A DNA stretch of 64,000 bases from Herbaspirillum sp. ASV7 (GTDB lineage: Bacteria; Pseudomonadota; Gammaproteobacteria; Burkholderiales; Burkholderiaceae_D). Both the position numbers and the translations under genes were made by a program. Below the pieces are notes generated by a model. It was not told where the DNA came from. It saw only the letters and a program-made list of their open reading frames with translations, and ran no database searches. Numbering within the stretch: the first letter of the stretch is position 1; every line of letters begins with the position of its first letter. The stretch covers positions 1 through 64,000 of the forward strand of contig NZ_JAELUH010000024.1 in NCBI RefSeq assembly GCF_016429215.1, given 5' to 3'. Shown here one piece after another: positions 1 to 8,410 of this stretch.

Positions 1-237
1 CTGCCCACGGGGCAGCCCTTCCACACCGAGTTTCGCATTCTCTGGCCTGACGGCCAGTGGCGCTGGATGCGCAGCCAGGCCTCACCACACCACGGCCCGG
101 GCGGAGAGATCGTGCGCTGGTATGGGCTGATCGTGGACATCAGCGACGAGCATCGCATGCAACGCCGCATCGCCGAGCTGGAAGAGCGCATCCGCCAGCT
201 GGAGCAAGGGCCACCGGCGGGGCCGGCGCAAATATAA
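1..237 (+). CDS. PAS-domain protein, C-terminal fragment
   Basis: The window opens inside this gene in frame 1, and it stops at TAA 235-237. The visible 78 residues carry the end of a PAS/PAC fold ([18 protein letters not shown], then a WYGLIVDIS strand). A short arginine- and glutamate-rich helix follows ([16 protein letters not shown]), of the kind that links a PAS domain to an output domain or ends a sensor. No catalytic domain follows before the stop, so the protein ends just after its PAS domain. The output module, if any, lies upstream of the window. The type of signalling protein cannot be told from this tail. Confidence 0.75.
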   Translation: MPTGQPFHTEFRILWPDGQWRWMRSQASPHHGPGGEIVRWYGLIVDISDEHRMQRRIAELEERIRQLEQGPPAGPAQI

Positions 238-283
238 GATAATGTCGGGCTGTGTAACATTAGCTACCAAAAGGAGTCGCCAA

Positions 284-688
284 GTGAGAATGCTGCATAC
301 GATGCTGCGCGTGGGCAACCTGGATCGTTCGATCGATTTTTATACCCAGGTGCTGGGCATGAAACTGCTGCGCAAGAATGACTATCCCGACGGGAAGTTC
401 ACGCTGGCCTTCGTCGGCTACGGCGATGAGCGCGACCACACCGTGCTGGAACTGACCCATAACTGGGACACCGAATCCTACGACCTCGGCACCGGCTACG
501 GCCACATCGCCATCGAAGTCGAGGACGCCTACGCCGCCTGTGACGCGGTCAAGGCCAAGGGTGGCACGGTCACCCGCGAAGCCGGCCCGATGAAGCACGG
601 CAAGACCGTGATCGCCTTTGTCACCGATCCGGATGGCTACAAGATCGAGTTCATCCAGAAGAAAGAGCAGTACAACGCCGCCGACTGA
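284..688 (+). CDS. gloA: Lactoylglutathione lyase (glyoxalase I)
   Basis: Glyoxalase I isomerises the methylglyoxal-glutathione hemithioacetal to S-lactoylglutathione in the cytoplasm. The start is taken as GTG 284 because AAGGAG (271-276) lies 7 nt upstream and the resulting N-terminus ([13 protein letters not shown]) matches the family. An in-frame ATG at 242 would add 14 residues with no ribosome site. The product is 134 residues, close to the 135 of E. coli GloA. The four metal ligands of the Ni-type enzyme are present: His5, the Glu in VLELTHNW, the His in GHIAIEV and the Glu in YKIEFIQ. A hairpin terminator follows at 711-733, so the gene looks monocistronic. Confidence 0.95.
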   Translation: MRMLHTMLRVGNLDRSIDFYTQVLGMKLLRKNDYPDGKFTLAFVGYGDERDHTVLELTHNWDTESYDLGTGYGHIAIEVEDAYAACDAVKAKGGTVTREAGPMKHGKTVIAFVTDPDGYKIEFIQKKEQYNAAD

Positions 689-710
689 GGCGCGCGCCTG
701 TCAGTCTGCC

Positions 711-733
711 AGCCCGCGCATGCGGGCTTTTTT
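711..733 (+). terminator. Rho-independent terminator after gloA
   Basis: The arms AGCCCGC (711-717) and GCGGGCT (722-728) pair perfectly around a GCAT loop and run into six T residues (728-733). It sits 22 bp after the gloA stop. Confidence 0.9.
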
Positions 734-784
734 CATTGCGCCCGACGCGCACCCGATACATCCCAAGAATCGCAGGAACGCCAA

Positions 785-2068
785 TTGAGTCTCTACCACC
801 TCTCCCTCCGCCATCTGCGCCGTCTCTGGACCGAGTACGGCATCCTCTGGAGCGGCGCCATCCTGGTCGGCCTGGTGGCAGTGCTCTATGCACAGGCCAT
901 CGAAGCCGGCTTTGGTGTCTTCCGCGCCATCGAGCATCGCTCGCCCTGGCTGCCGCTGCTGATGACGCCGGCGGTGTGCGCCGCTTGCGTCTGGCTGACG
1001 CGGCGCTTCTTTCCTGGCTCCGAGGGCAGCGGCATTCCTCAAGCCATCGCTACGCTGCACGGTGATACCGCCGAGCGCGGCAATGCCTTGCTGTCGATAC
1101 GCGTATTGCTGGGCAAGATCGCCTTGTCGGTGGTGGCCATCGCCGGTGGCATGACCATCGGCCGCGAGGGTCCCACGGTGCAGATCGGTGCGGCCATCAT
1201 GTACAACCTGCGCCGCTTCTATCCCGCCGGCTACGGCCACATGGAACGCCGCCTCATCCTGGCCGGTGCTGCGGCCGGTCTGGCGGCGGCCTTCAACACG
1301 CCGCTGGCGGGGATCGTCTTCGCCATCGAGGAACTCTCGCGCAGCTTCGAACAGCGCGCCAGTGGCGTGGTCATCACCACCATCATCTTCGCTGGTCTGG
1401 TGGCGCTGTCCATCAATGGCAACTACACCTATTTCGGTTCCATTGCCTTCCCTGGTGAAACCAGTGGCCGGCTGATCCTGGCGGTGGTGGTGACGGCCGT
1501 CCTGATGGGCGTGGCCGGGGGCGTGTTCTGCTGGCTCATCCTCAATCCGACACGATGGATTCCGGCGACCGTGGTGCGCTTGCGCGCCGAGCGCCCGGTG
1601 ATCTTTGCGGCGCTGTGCGGTTTCATCGTGGCGGTGATCGGCGTGGCTGCCGGTGGCGCCACCTTCGGCAGCGGCTATGAACAGGCGCATGGCTTGCTCA
1701 ATGATGGCCAGGGCCTGTCGGTGTTCTACCCCTTCCTGAAATTCGCCTCGATGATCGGCTCCTACCTGCCGGGCCTGCCAGGCGGCATCTTCGCACCTTC
1801 GCTGTCCATCGGTGCCGGGTTCGGTAACCTGCTGCACCTGCTCTTCGGCGGTACGTCCTTGCCGATGCTGGTGGCGCTGGCGATGGTCGGCTATCTGGCT
1901 GCGGTGACGCAGTCACCCATCACGGCCTTCGTGATCGTCATGGAAATGGTCGATGGCCATGCGCTGGTGATTTCGCTGATGGCCACGGCGCTGATTGCTT
2001 CGGCCGTGTCCAAGGTATTTGCGCCGCCGCTCTATGAGACCCTGGCCGAGCGCTACCTGAAGCACTGA
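785..2068 (+). CDS. ClC-family voltage-gated chloride channel / H+-Cl- antiporter
   Basis: This is a 427-residue inner-membrane ClC protein. The family signatures are in order: GSGIP at 81-85, GREGP at 126-130 (the gating glutamate is E128), the IEEL segment at about 181-184 where antiporters carry the internal proton glutamate, and GGIFAP at 333-338. Hydrophobic helices fill the rest, and there is no C-terminal CBS pair. The start is TTG 785, preceded by AGGAA at 774-778 with 6-nt spacing. A glutamate is present at both proton positions, so H+/Cl- exchange is more likely than a pure channel; this is inferred from the family. The gene stands alone, with a convergent neighbour at 2090. Confidence 0.92.
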   Translation: MSLYHLSLRHLRRLWTEYGILWSGAILVGLVAVLYAQAIEAGFGVFRAIEHRSPWLPLLMTPAVCAACVWLTRRFFPGSEGSGIPQAIATLHGDTAERGNALLSIRVLLGKIALSVVAIAGGMTIGREGPTVQIGAAIMYNLRRFYPAGYGHMERRLILAGAAAGLAAAFNTPLAGIVFAIEELSRSFEQRASGVVITTIIFAGLVALSINGNYTYFGSIAFPGETSGRLILAVVVTAVLMGVAGGVFCWLILNPTRWIPATVVRLRAERPVIFAALCGFIVAVIGVAAGGATFGSGYEQAHGLLNDGQGLSVFYPFLKFASMIGSYLPGLPGGIFAPSLSIGAGFGNLLHLLFGGTSLPMLVALAMVGYLAAVTQSPITAFVIVMEMVDGHALVISLMATALIASAVSKVFAPPLYETLAERYLKH

Positions 2069-2089
2069 CCCTGCCAGGCTGCCTGGAGA

Positions 2090-2731
2090 TTACCAGCGCA
2101 GCAGGCGTGGCCCCAGCAACAGGCCGACGGCGGCCGGGATCAGGATGCCCAGGAAGTACCATAGTCCCCAGAAAGGCACGCCCATTTCCGGGCAGTGCAG
2201 GCAATACACCATCGTGGCCGAGGAACCGGCCAGCAGTCCCGCCACGCCGCCGCACAGGCGCAGGCGGGTCGGTGCCATGGCCTTGACGGCCCAGGTGATG
2301 CTGCAAAACAGGGGCAGCGAGAGCAGGGCAATGTTGAAGGGGCAACTGCGCCAGGTATAGCCCATCAGCAGGGGGATGCGTTCGGTAGCCGGTGCCAGTG
2401 CCAGCACCAGGGCGCTACCGATCCAGATCGCCAGGCTGGGGGCGGCTACACCCGCCCAGCGCATGCCCACATCCAGTCCGGGATGCAGCAGGCGATGCAA
2501 CACCAGCAGGGCACCTGCGGCCAGGGTAGTGGGAAAGGCCAGCTTGACCCAGAACAGTGGCGTTCTGGCGATCACCATCAGGTCCGGTCGCAGGCCGTAC
2601 AGCATCAGCATCAGCACCAGGCTGGCCATGCCACCCAGCAGCAGGGCCTGGACCATGCGCAGGCGCGGCAGGCTGCGATCCACAGGTGCCACGTCAGTGG
2701 CCATCATCGAAATCAGGTCATCGGTCTTCAT
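2090..2731 (-). CDS. nrsF: NrsF-type membrane anti-sigma factor (DUF1109)
   Basis: This is a 213-residue protein with a short hydrophilic N-terminus (MKTDDLISMMATDV) and six hydrophobic segments. That is the DUF1109/NrsF architecture, known as inner-membrane anti-sigma factors for SigF-type ECF sigma factors. Cys residues occur in the segments near SCPF and CLHCPEMG, matching the paired cysteines expected of NrsF proteins that sense heavy metals. The gene starts 2 bp after the sigma gene ends, so the two are co-transcribed and probably coupled. The role as an inhibitor of the adjacent sigma factor is inferred from family and position. Confidence 0.88.
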   Translation of the reverse strand: MKTDDLISMMATDVAPVDRSLPRLRMVQALLLGGMASLVLMLMLYGLRPDLMVIARTPLFWVKLAFPTTLAAGALLVLHRLLHPGLDVGMRWAGVAAPSLAIWIGSALVLALAPATERIPLLMGYTWRSCPFNIALLSLPLFCSITWAVKAMAPTRLRLCGGVAGLLAGSSATMVYCLHCPEMGVPFWGLWYFLGILIPAAVGLLLGPRLLRW

Positions 2732-2733
2732 GA

Positions 2734-3384
2734 TTACAAACTTTCTCGTATGCGTGCTGCCAGCGCCTTGAGGCCGCGGTGGATACCGACCTTCACAGCC
2801 GACTCCGACAGTCCCGTCAGCTGTGCCGTCTGCGCCACCGACAGGCCTTCCAGCTTGACGTGCACGATCGGCAGGCGCTGCTTGTCGGGCAGCTGTTCCA
2901 GCAGCACACCAATATCGCGCCGAGCCTGGGCTGGCTCGTCATCGCTGGCGGCAAAGAGCTCCTGTGCCTCGTCCAGCGGATCGTTGAAGGCTTCGCGGCG
3001 CGAGCGCGAGCGCAGGAAATCCATCAGCTTGTAGCGCGCAATGGCGTGTACCCAGGCCGTCAGCGGCTGCTCGGGGCGATAGGTGTGGCGCGCATTGTGG
3101 ACCGCCAGCAAGGTCTCCTGGACGATATCCTCGACCTCGTCCTGCAGGTGATGCAGGCGCTTGCGCAGGAAGGCGCGCAGTCGTCCGCTCAGTTCCGCCA
3201 GGAAAGTACGGTAGGCCACCGCGTCACCATCGAGCCCGGCCAGCAGGAGGGCGCGCAGGCGCTCTTCGCTGGGATGGGCAGCGGCGCGTGTGGCCGGTGC
3301 GGCTTCGCGCGGGGCGGGCAAGTCATTGGCAGGCAGGCGTGGACTGTTGCTCACGGGATAGACCAAAGAATTAGTTGCCAGCAT
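2734..3384 (-). CDS. sigF: ECF RNA polymerase sigma factor, SigF type
   Basis: This is a 216-residue ECF sigma factor. Region 2 is at about residues 50-115 ([18 protein letters not shown], then [18 protein letters not shown]). Region 4 is at about 150-210 ([20 protein letters not shown], then a helix-turn-helix [20 protein letters not shown]). Some 30 extra residues precede region 2. ATG 3384 has GGGGAG on the minus strand (CTCCCC at 3391-3396) 6 nt upstream. It is followed at 2-bp distance by its anti-sigma gene. A TGTAACC-N16-CGAA promoter lies 101 bp upstream on the same strand, and a twin faces the bufferin operon, so autoregulation plus control of the divergent operon is likely. Confidence 0.92.
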   Translation of the reverse strand: MLATNSLVYPVSNSPRLPANDLPAPREAAPATRAAAHPSEERLRALLLAGLDGDAVAYRTFLAELSGRLRAFLRKRLHHLQDEVEDIVQETLLAVHNARHTYRPEQPLTAWVHAIARYKLMDFLRSRSRREAFNDPLDEAQELFAASDDEPAQARRDIGVLLEQLPDKQRLPIVHVKLEGLSVAQTAQLTGLSESAVKVGIHRGLKALAARIRESL

Positions 3385-3484
3385 TATGCACTCCCCGGCC
3401 GGGCTGTGGTCTGTCGATTTGCTTCATGCCTCTCATCCACGTTGCGGTTGCGGCCTGCGCGGCCATGGTCCCTTTTTCTGACAA

Positions 3485-3511
3485 TTCGCTGCGTGAGGCC
3501 GGCCGGTTACA
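3485..3511 (-). promoter_or_regulatory. Candidate SigF-type ECF promoter for sigF-nrsF
   Basis: On the minus strand TGTAACC (3511-3505) is followed after exactly 16 nt by CGAA (3488-3485). The same -35/-10 pair and spacing occur on the opposite strand at 3552-3578. GTAACC with a CGAA -10 at this spacing is, as I recall, the Caulobacter SigF consensus. The sigF start codon lies 101 nt downstream. Confidence 0.75.
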
Positions 3512-3551
3512 GCGCACGCCCAAAAAAGATCGCCGAATTTTTCAGCGCGGC

Positions 3552-3578
3552 TGTAACCGCCGACACCCAGGGCGCGAA
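3552..3578 (+). promoter_or_regulatory. Candidate SigF-type ECF promoter for the bufferin operon
   Basis: TGTAACC (3552-3558), a 16-nt spacer, then CGAA (3575-3578). The same elements and spacing occur in the divergent promoter at 3485-3511. The -35 elements are 40 bp apart. Transcription would begin near 3585, leaving a leader of about 85 nt before the DUF2282 gene. Confidence 0.75.
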
Positions 3579-3669
3579 TTAGCCTACAGACCGGCGACGA
3601 AAGCGCTGCCGGTCAAGGTTGTCCCCAGAAGCACCCAGTCCATTCTCAATCCAGACCAGGAGTCACACC

Positions 3670-3948
3670 ATGAACACCCGTACCTTCGCCACCGCTGCCT
3701 TCACCCTCGCCACCCTCGCTTCCGGTGTCGCCATGGCCCAGACCCAGCAACCCGCCAAGCCCGCCGCCATGGAGAAGTGCTATGGCGTGGCCATGGCCGG
3801 CCAGAACGATTGCAAGGCCGGTGAAGGCACCACCTGCGCCGGCACTGCCAAGATGGATTACCAGCCCAATGCCTGGAAGAACGTTCCGGCTGGCACCTGC
3901 ACCTCCATCAAGACCCCGCGCGGCATGGGTTCCCTGAAGTCCATGTAA
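3670..3948 (+). CDS. bufA: Bufferin-type RiPP precursor (DUF2282)
   Basis: This is a 92-residue exported peptide with a Sec signal (residues 1-23, cut expected after AMA) and a short mature part. The mature part has four cysteines, C37, C48, C56 and C77, in the DUF2282 pattern ([25 protein letters not shown]). DUF2282 proteins are known as bufferins: their cysteines are modified by an MNIO enzyme and the mature product binds copper in the periplasm. ATG 3670 has AGGAG (3658-3662) 7 nt upstream; a longer in-frame start at 3619 lacks a ribosome site. It is the first gene after the ECF promoter and is followed at 11 bp by the maturase gene. Confidence 0.9.
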   Translation: MNTRTFATAAFTLATLASGVAMAQTQQPAKPAAMEKCYGVAMAGQNDCKAGEGTTCAGTAKMDYQPNAWKNVPAGTCTSIKTPRGMGSLKSM

Positions 3949-3959
3949 GGAGTGCCAGG

Positions 3960-4808
3960 ATGAAAGCGCCAAGCGTGGACACCGGTGCCGGTCTCGGCCT
4001 CAAGCCCCGCCACTTCGACCTGGCTCTGGCCAGCGATGCGCCCGGCTTGTGGTTCGAGGTCCATCCAGAGAACTACATGATGGACGGTGGACCGCGCCTG
4101 GCCTGGCTGGAGGCGGTACGCAGCCGGCATCCGGTGGCCCTGCATGGCGTGTCGCTTTCGCTGGCCGGGCCCGACGCTCCGGACCCTCAACACCTGCGCC
4201 GCCTGGCGGCGCTGGCCCAGCGTATCGAGCCGGTGCTGGTCTCTGAGCACCTGGCCTGGTCGCGTGCCGACGGCCGCTATTTTCCTGACCTGCTGCCGGT
4301 GCCGCGCAACAGCACGTCCTTGCAGCGCCTGGTCAGCCATATCACCCAGACCCAGGACACCCTGAAACGCCGCATCGTCCTGGAGAACCCCTCGCACTAC
4401 CTGCACATGGATGCCCACGCGTGGAGCGAGCCCGAGTTCCTGGCCGAACTGGTCAGGCGTACCGGCTGCGGCCTGCTGGTGGACGTCAACAACGTCCACG
4501 TCAGCGCCGCCAATATCGGCATCGATCCCGTGGCCTACCTGGCGCAATTGCCCGGTGCTGCCATCGAGGAGATCCACCTGGCCGGCCACAGCAGCGACCA
4601 GAGCCTGCCCGGCCTGCTGGTCGACAGCCACGACGCGGCCATCGCCCCAGAGGTATGGCAGCTCTATCGCGCGCTGGTAGAGCGCATCGGACCCCGGCCC
4701 ACGCTCATCGAGCGTGACGGCAATATTCCGGAATTCGAGGTCTTGCTGGCCGAACGCCAGATCGCGCAGCAAGTCCTCGATGTTCTGTCGCAGGAGCAGG
4801 CAGCATGA
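3960..4808 (+). CDS. bufB: MNIO-family bufferin maturase (DUF692)
   Basis: This is a 282-residue TIM-barrel enzyme of the DUF692 family, the multinuclear non-heme iron oxidases that modify cysteines in RiPP precursors. The metal-site motifs are in order: EVHPENYM, ALHGVSLS, VSEHLAW, LENPSHYL, DVNNVHVS, EIHLAGH, DSHD and IERDGN. ATG 3960 follows AAGGAG at 3947-3952. It lies 11 bp after the precursor and overlaps the partner gene by 4 bp, which implies a precursor-enzyme-partner unit. The exact cysteine modification (thiooxazole or other) cannot be read from sequence. Confidence 0.92.
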   Translation: MKAPSVDTGAGLGLKPRHFDLALASDAPGLWFEVHPENYMMDGGPRLAWLEAVRSRHPVALHGVSLSLAGPDAPDPQHLRRLAALAQRIEPVLVSEHLAWSRADGRYFPDLLPVPRNSTSLQRLVSHITQTQDTLKRRIVLENPSHYLHMDAHAWSEPEFLAELVRRTGCGLLVDVNNVHVSAANIGIDPVAYLAQLPGAAIEEIHLAGHSSDQSLPGLLVDSHDAAIAPEVWQLYRALVERIGPRPTLIERDGNIPEFEVLLAERQIAQQVLDVLSQEQAA

Positions 4809-5560
4809 TCGACGACGACTATCACCAGCAATTCCTGCAGGCCATCTGGCACGGCCAGAGCACGCACCCGCTGGTGGCGGCGCTGGCCGCACAGCCTGCC
4901 TTCGCGGTCTATCGCAACACCATCTTCAAGGGATGTGTGGATGCACTGGCCGGCAATTATCCGACGCTGCAACGTCTCGTCGGCGATGCCTGCTTCCACG
5001 ACGTGGCCTTGGCCTATGCACGCGAGCATGCTCCCGACGATGTCTGCCTGATCAATTACGGACGAGGCTTTGCGGCCTTCGTCGCGGGCGTCGAGGCATT
5101 GGCGGAACTGCCTTACCTGCCAGGTGTGGCGGCGCTGGACCGGGCCTGGAGCGAAGCCCATCTCGCCGCCGATGACGCACCGCTGGAGATGGCGGCATTG
5201 CATGAGGCGCTGGCGCAAGGCCGGGATGTGCGGCTGGTCTTGCATGCCGCCACGCGCTGGCACAGCGACGACAGCCATCCGGTGTTCTCGATCTGGAGCA
5301 CCCAGCGCCAGGAGGAGGCAGGGCCATCGCCCGAGCTGTCCTGGCAGGGCGAGAGCGCGCTGCTGACCAGACCTGAGGGCGAGGTGCAGTGGCGCGCCAT
5401 CGGCGCCGGCGCCTGCGCCTTCCTCGCTGCCTGCCAGCGCGGCACGCACATTGCCGAAGCTGCCGCACTGGCGCAACACGCCGAACCCGGACTGGATATC
5501 GCCCTGATGCTGGGCGAGCTGATCCAGGCAGGTGCCTTTACTTCCTTCCAATACCAATGA
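4805..5560 (+). CDS. bufC: MNIO partner protein (DUF2063)
   Basis: This is a 251-residue protein. The N-terminal DUF2063 domain covers about residues 5-95, with the conserved [11 protein letters not shown] and [14 protein letters not shown] segments. A looser C-terminal domain carries [21 protein letters not shown]2063 is labelled a putative DNA-binding domain, but in MNIO clusters it acts as the peptide-recruiting partner of the maturase. The start ATG overlaps the stop of bufB (ATGA at 4805-4808), so translation is coupled and equal amounts are expected. The annotation as DNA-binding should be treated with caution here. Confidence 0.88.
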   Translation: MIDDDYHQQFLQAIWHGQSTHPLVAALAAQPAFAVYRNTIFKGCVDALAGNYPTLQRLVGDACFHDVALAYAREHAPDDVCLINYGRGFAAFVAGVEALAELPYLPGVAALDRAWSEAHLAADDAPLEMAALHEALAQGRDVRLVLHAATRWHSDDSHPVFSIWSTQRQEEAGPSPELSWQGESALLTRPEGEVQWRAIGAGACAFLAACQRGTHIAEAAALAQHAEPGLDIALMLGELIQAGAFTSFQYQ

Positions 5561-5571
5561 CGGAGAACGAC

Positions 5572-6048
5572 ATGTCCCATCCTGCCTCCTCGCACGTCAC
5601 CGATGTGCAGCCCACATCCCGTTCGCTCTGGGCACGTTGTGCCGCCCTGGCCAGTCGTCTCATCAGCGACAGCCTGCTGGCGCTGGTGGCGCGGATCTCG
5701 ATTGCGGCGATCTTCTTCCTGTCGGGACGCACCAAGGTCAGCGGTTTCCTGACACTCAAGGACAGCACCTATGTCTTGTTCCAGGAGGAATATCGCATCC
5801 CGCTGGTGCCGCCCGATATTGCCGCGCACATGGCCGCCTATGCCGAGCACCTGTTCCCGGTGCTGCTGGTGCTGGGTTTGTTTACGCGCGGCGCGGCACT
5901 GGCTCTGCTGGGCATGACCACGGTCATCGAGGTGTTCGTCTATCCCGATGCCTGGCCTACGCACTTGTCCTGGGCCGGCCTGTTGTTGTTGCTGGTAGCC
6001 CGTGGTGGCGGTGCATGGTCTCTGGATCGTCGCCTGGGGATTGCGTGA
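5572..6048 (+). CDS. DoxX-family membrane protein
   Basis: This is a 158-residue protein with a soluble N-terminus of about 30 residues followed by four hydrophobic segments. They include the DoxX signature ([20 protein letters not shown] at about 40-60) and [20 protein letters not shown]. The start is taken as ATG 5572, with GGAGA at 5562-5566. An in-frame ATG at 5557 that overlaps the bufC stop is the alternative. It is the fourth gene of the bufferin operon, as in the gig (gold-induced) operons of other proteobacteria. Its own role there, possibly respiratory or redox, is not known. Confidence 0.85.
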   Translation: MSHPASSHVTDVQPTSRSLWARCAALASRLISDSLLALVARISIAAIFFLSGRTKVSGFLTLKDSTYVLFQEEYRIPLVPPDIAAHMAAYAEHLFPVLLVLGLFTRGAALALLGMTTVIEVFVYPDAWPTHLSWAGLLLLLVARGGGAWSLDRRLGIA

Positions 6049-6079
6049 CCTTCGCCTGAACTTCTTCTGATCTCCGCCG

Positions 6080-6174
6080 GCTGCGTCAATTTGACGCAGC
6101 TGCGCTTCTCCGCCACCACGGCCGCTCTCCAACCTGACGACGCGTGTGTCGTCGTCACCGCGACAATATGTCGC
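6080..6174. promoter_or_regulatory. Three consecutive inverted repeats upstream of the TonB receptor
   Basis: Within 95 bp there are three perfect inverted repeats. The first has 10-bp arms GCTGCGTCAA (6080-6089) and TTGACGCAGC (6091-6100) with a single central base. The second has 8-bp arms TGACGACG (6135-6142) and CGTCGTCA (6150-6157). The third has 6-bp arms GCGACA (6160-6165) and TGTCGC (6169-6174). None is followed by a T-run, so operators are more likely than a terminator, although the first could also end the bufferin transcript. A CATAAT -10-like hexamer lies at 6198-6203, just downstream of the third. Confidence 0.5.
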
Positions 6175-6264
6175 AAGGGACTGCCTTTGTGTTTGTCCAT
6201 AATCGGCCCCGCCTGTCGCGCCCCGGCGCGCAGGGACCGATAACGATAACCACAGGGGAATCCC

Positions 6265-8379
6265 ATGAAAATCACACCTTGCGCCTGCGCCGTGGCGCTG
6301 GCCTTCAGCGCATCGGGCTCCGTGCTGGCGGAGAGCCAGGAGGCAGAACGCCTGCCCACGATCACCGTGCGCAGCGACAAGCCGGTCGAGACCATCAGGA
6401 GCACCAGCGACAGTGCCTTGCTGCTCACCGAGCAGCCCGGCTATGCCACGGCCGCCGGTGGTGGTGTCTCGGCCTTGCCGGTGCTCAACGGCTTTGCCGC
6501 CGACCGTCTCAAGATCCGGCTCGACGGCATGGAAGTCACGGCCGCCTGCGGCAACCAGATGAATGCCCCCATGTCCTATATGCCGCCCTCACAGGTGGGC
6601 TACACGCGGGTGATCGCCGGTATCACGCCGGTGAGTATCGGTGGCGACAGTATCGGTGGCACCATCGAATTGTCCTCGCCGGTGCCGCAGTTCGCCGACG
6701 AGCCCGGCAAGTTGCTCAGCAAGGGCGGCTTCTCGGTGTCGGCGCGCAGCGTCAATTCGGAAGTCTCGGCCTCGGTCAACGCCACCGTCGCCAGCCAGAA
6801 CCTGTCGGTGGGTTACGTGGGCAGCAAGTCGCGTGCGGAGAGCTACACCGCCGGTAATGGCGAGAAGGTGCTGTCCAGTCTCTACGAGAGCAACAATCAT
6901 GCGCTCACCATGGCCGCACGCGGAGACGGTCAACAGATCGTGCTGAAGGTCGGCCAGCAATACATTCCCTACCAGGGCTTCCCCAACGAATACATGGACA
7001 TGACCGGCAACCGCTCCACCTTTGCCAACCTTGGCTACGATCGCCGCTTTGACTGGGGCAAGCTGTATGCGAAGCTGTACTGGCAGCGTACCGAGCACGA
7101 GATGGGGTTCTTCACCGCTGAACGCACCGGCACCATGCCCATGGATACGCGCGGTCGCGACATGGGCTACACCGTGCGCGGCGACATCAACCTGGGCCAG
7201 GATGCTGCCGGCGTGCTACGCCTGGGCAACGAGTATCACAGCTTCCGCCTCAACGACTATTGGCCGCCGGTGGCGGGCTCGATGATGATGGGGCCGCGTA
7301 CCTACATCAATATCAACGATGGCACGCGTGACCGCTTCGCGCTGTTTGCCGAGTGGGAGCAGAAGCTGGATGCGCGCTGGACCACCTTGCTGGGCGTGCG
7401 CGACGAATGGGTCAAGACCGATGCCGGCAACGTCCAATCCTATGGAACCGGCATGATGAACATGACCGACAGCGCCGCGGCTGCGGCCTTCAATGGCCGC
7501 GACCACGCCAAGACCGACAACAATATCGATCTCACCGCCTTGGCGCGTTTCGAGGCCGATGCCGGCAAGAGTTTCGAATTCGGCTATGCCCGCAAGACCC
7601 GCTCGCCCAACCTGTACGAGCGCTACACCTGGGGGCGCGGCACCATGGCCATGACCATGACCAACTGGTTTGGTGATGGCAACGGCTATGTCGGGAACAT
7701 CGACCTCAAGCCAGAAGTCGCCAACACGATTTCCGGTACGGCCGACTGGCACAGCGAGGAGAGTGACAGTGGCGAACGTCGCTGGTTCTTCAAGGTGACG
7801 CCCTACTTCAGCTACGTCCAGAACTACATCGACGCCGACGTCATCGGCAGCTTCCATCCCTACAACGTCAGTGCTGCCACGGGCGCATTGCTGCAGTTCG
7901 CCAACCACGATGCCCGACTGTACGGCATCAATGCATCGTGGAAGTGGCCGCTGTTGCGCTCCTCCGGCCTGGGGGACATCGCTTTCACCGGCAAGGCCGG
8001 CATCACGCGAGGACAGCGCGTCGATGGCGGCAATCTCTACCACATGATGCCCTTCAACGTGCTGGGTGCGCTGGAGCAGAAATGGGGCCCCTGGAGCAAT
8101 CGCGCCGAGCTCAACTACGTGGCGCGCAAGACCCTGGTCGATGCCAATCGCCTAGAACCGGTGACGGCCAGCTACACCGTGGTCAATCTCAAGAGCAGCT
8201 ACCGGTTCAACCAGAGCATCACGGTCTCGGCCGGGGTCTCCAATCTGTTCAACCGCAACTATGCCGATCCGTTGGGCGGGGCTTACCTGTCCGGACTGGC
8301 CAGCACCAAGACCGGGTCGCTGCAGGCGCTGCCGGGCTATGGCCGGTCCCTGGATGTCGGATTGAACGTGAGTTTCTGA
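6265..8379 (+). CDS. TonB-dependent copper receptor, OprC/NosA type
   Basis: This is a 704-residue outer-membrane receptor with a signal peptide (cut near SVLA-ES), a plug domain (about 30-150) and a beta-barrel that ends in F, as expected (DVGLNVSF). The plug carries CGNQM (C95, M99) and the barrel carries HEM (H278, M280). These fit the CxxxM and HxM copper ligands of OprC, with nearly the same spacing between them. Methionines are frequent throughout (NQMNAPMSYM, GTMPMDTRGRDM). ATG 6265 has AGGGGAA at 6254-6260. It follows the bufferin operon after 216 bp with three inverted repeats, so it is probably a separate unit with copper-linked control. Confidence 0.88.
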   Translation: MKITPCACAVALAFSASGSVLAESQEAERLPTITVRSDKPVETIRSTSDSALLLTEQPGYATAAGGGVSALPVLNGFAADRLKIRLDGMEVTAACGNQMNAPMSYMPPSQVGYTRVIAGITPVSIGGDSIGGTIELSSPVPQFADEPGKLLSKGGFSVSARSVNSEVSASVNATVASQNLSVGYVGSKSRAESYTAGNGEKVLSSLYESNNHALTMAARGDGQQIVLKVGQQYIPYQGFPNEYMDMTGNRSTFANLGYDRRFDWGKLYAKLYWQRTEHEMGFFTAERTGTMPMDTRGRDMGYTVRGDINLGQDAAGVLRLGNEYHSFRLNDYWPPVAGSMMMGPRTYININDGTRDRFALFAEWEQKLDARWTTLLGVRDEWVKTDAGNVQSYGTGMMNMTDSAAAAAFNGRDHAKTDNNIDLTALARFEADAGKSFEFGYARKTRSPNLYERYTWGRGTMAMTMTNWFGDGNGYVGNIDLKPEVANTISGTADWHSEESDSGERRWFFKVTPYFSYVQNYIDADVIGSFHPYNVSAATGALLQFANHDARLYGINASWKWPLLRSSGLGDIAFTGKAGITRGQRVDGGNLYHMMPFNVLGALEQKWGPWSNRAELNYVARKTLVDANRLEPVTASYTVVNLKSSYRFNQSITVSAGVSNLFNRNYADPLGGAYLSGLASTKTGSLQALPGYGRSLDVGLNVSF

Positions 8380-8402
8380 GCCGCCGGCCAGCTGCCGGCG
8401 GC
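8380..8402. terminator. Hairpin between converging genes
   Basis: The arms GCCGCCGGC (8380-8388) and GCCGGCGGC (8394-8402) form a perfect 9-bp stem with the loop CAGCT. It begins with the last base of the TonB receptor stop codon and precedes the converging metalloprotease stop. There is no T-run, so it may block transcription in both directions only weakly. Confidence 0.5.
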
Positions 8403-8410
8403 CCTGCCGC

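Noticed and set aside
6238-6252. GATAACGATAAC as a Fur box for the TonB receptor
   Set aside because: It matches only two of the Fur hexamers, imperfectly, and lies next to the ribosome site. The receptor's copper motifs argue against iron control.
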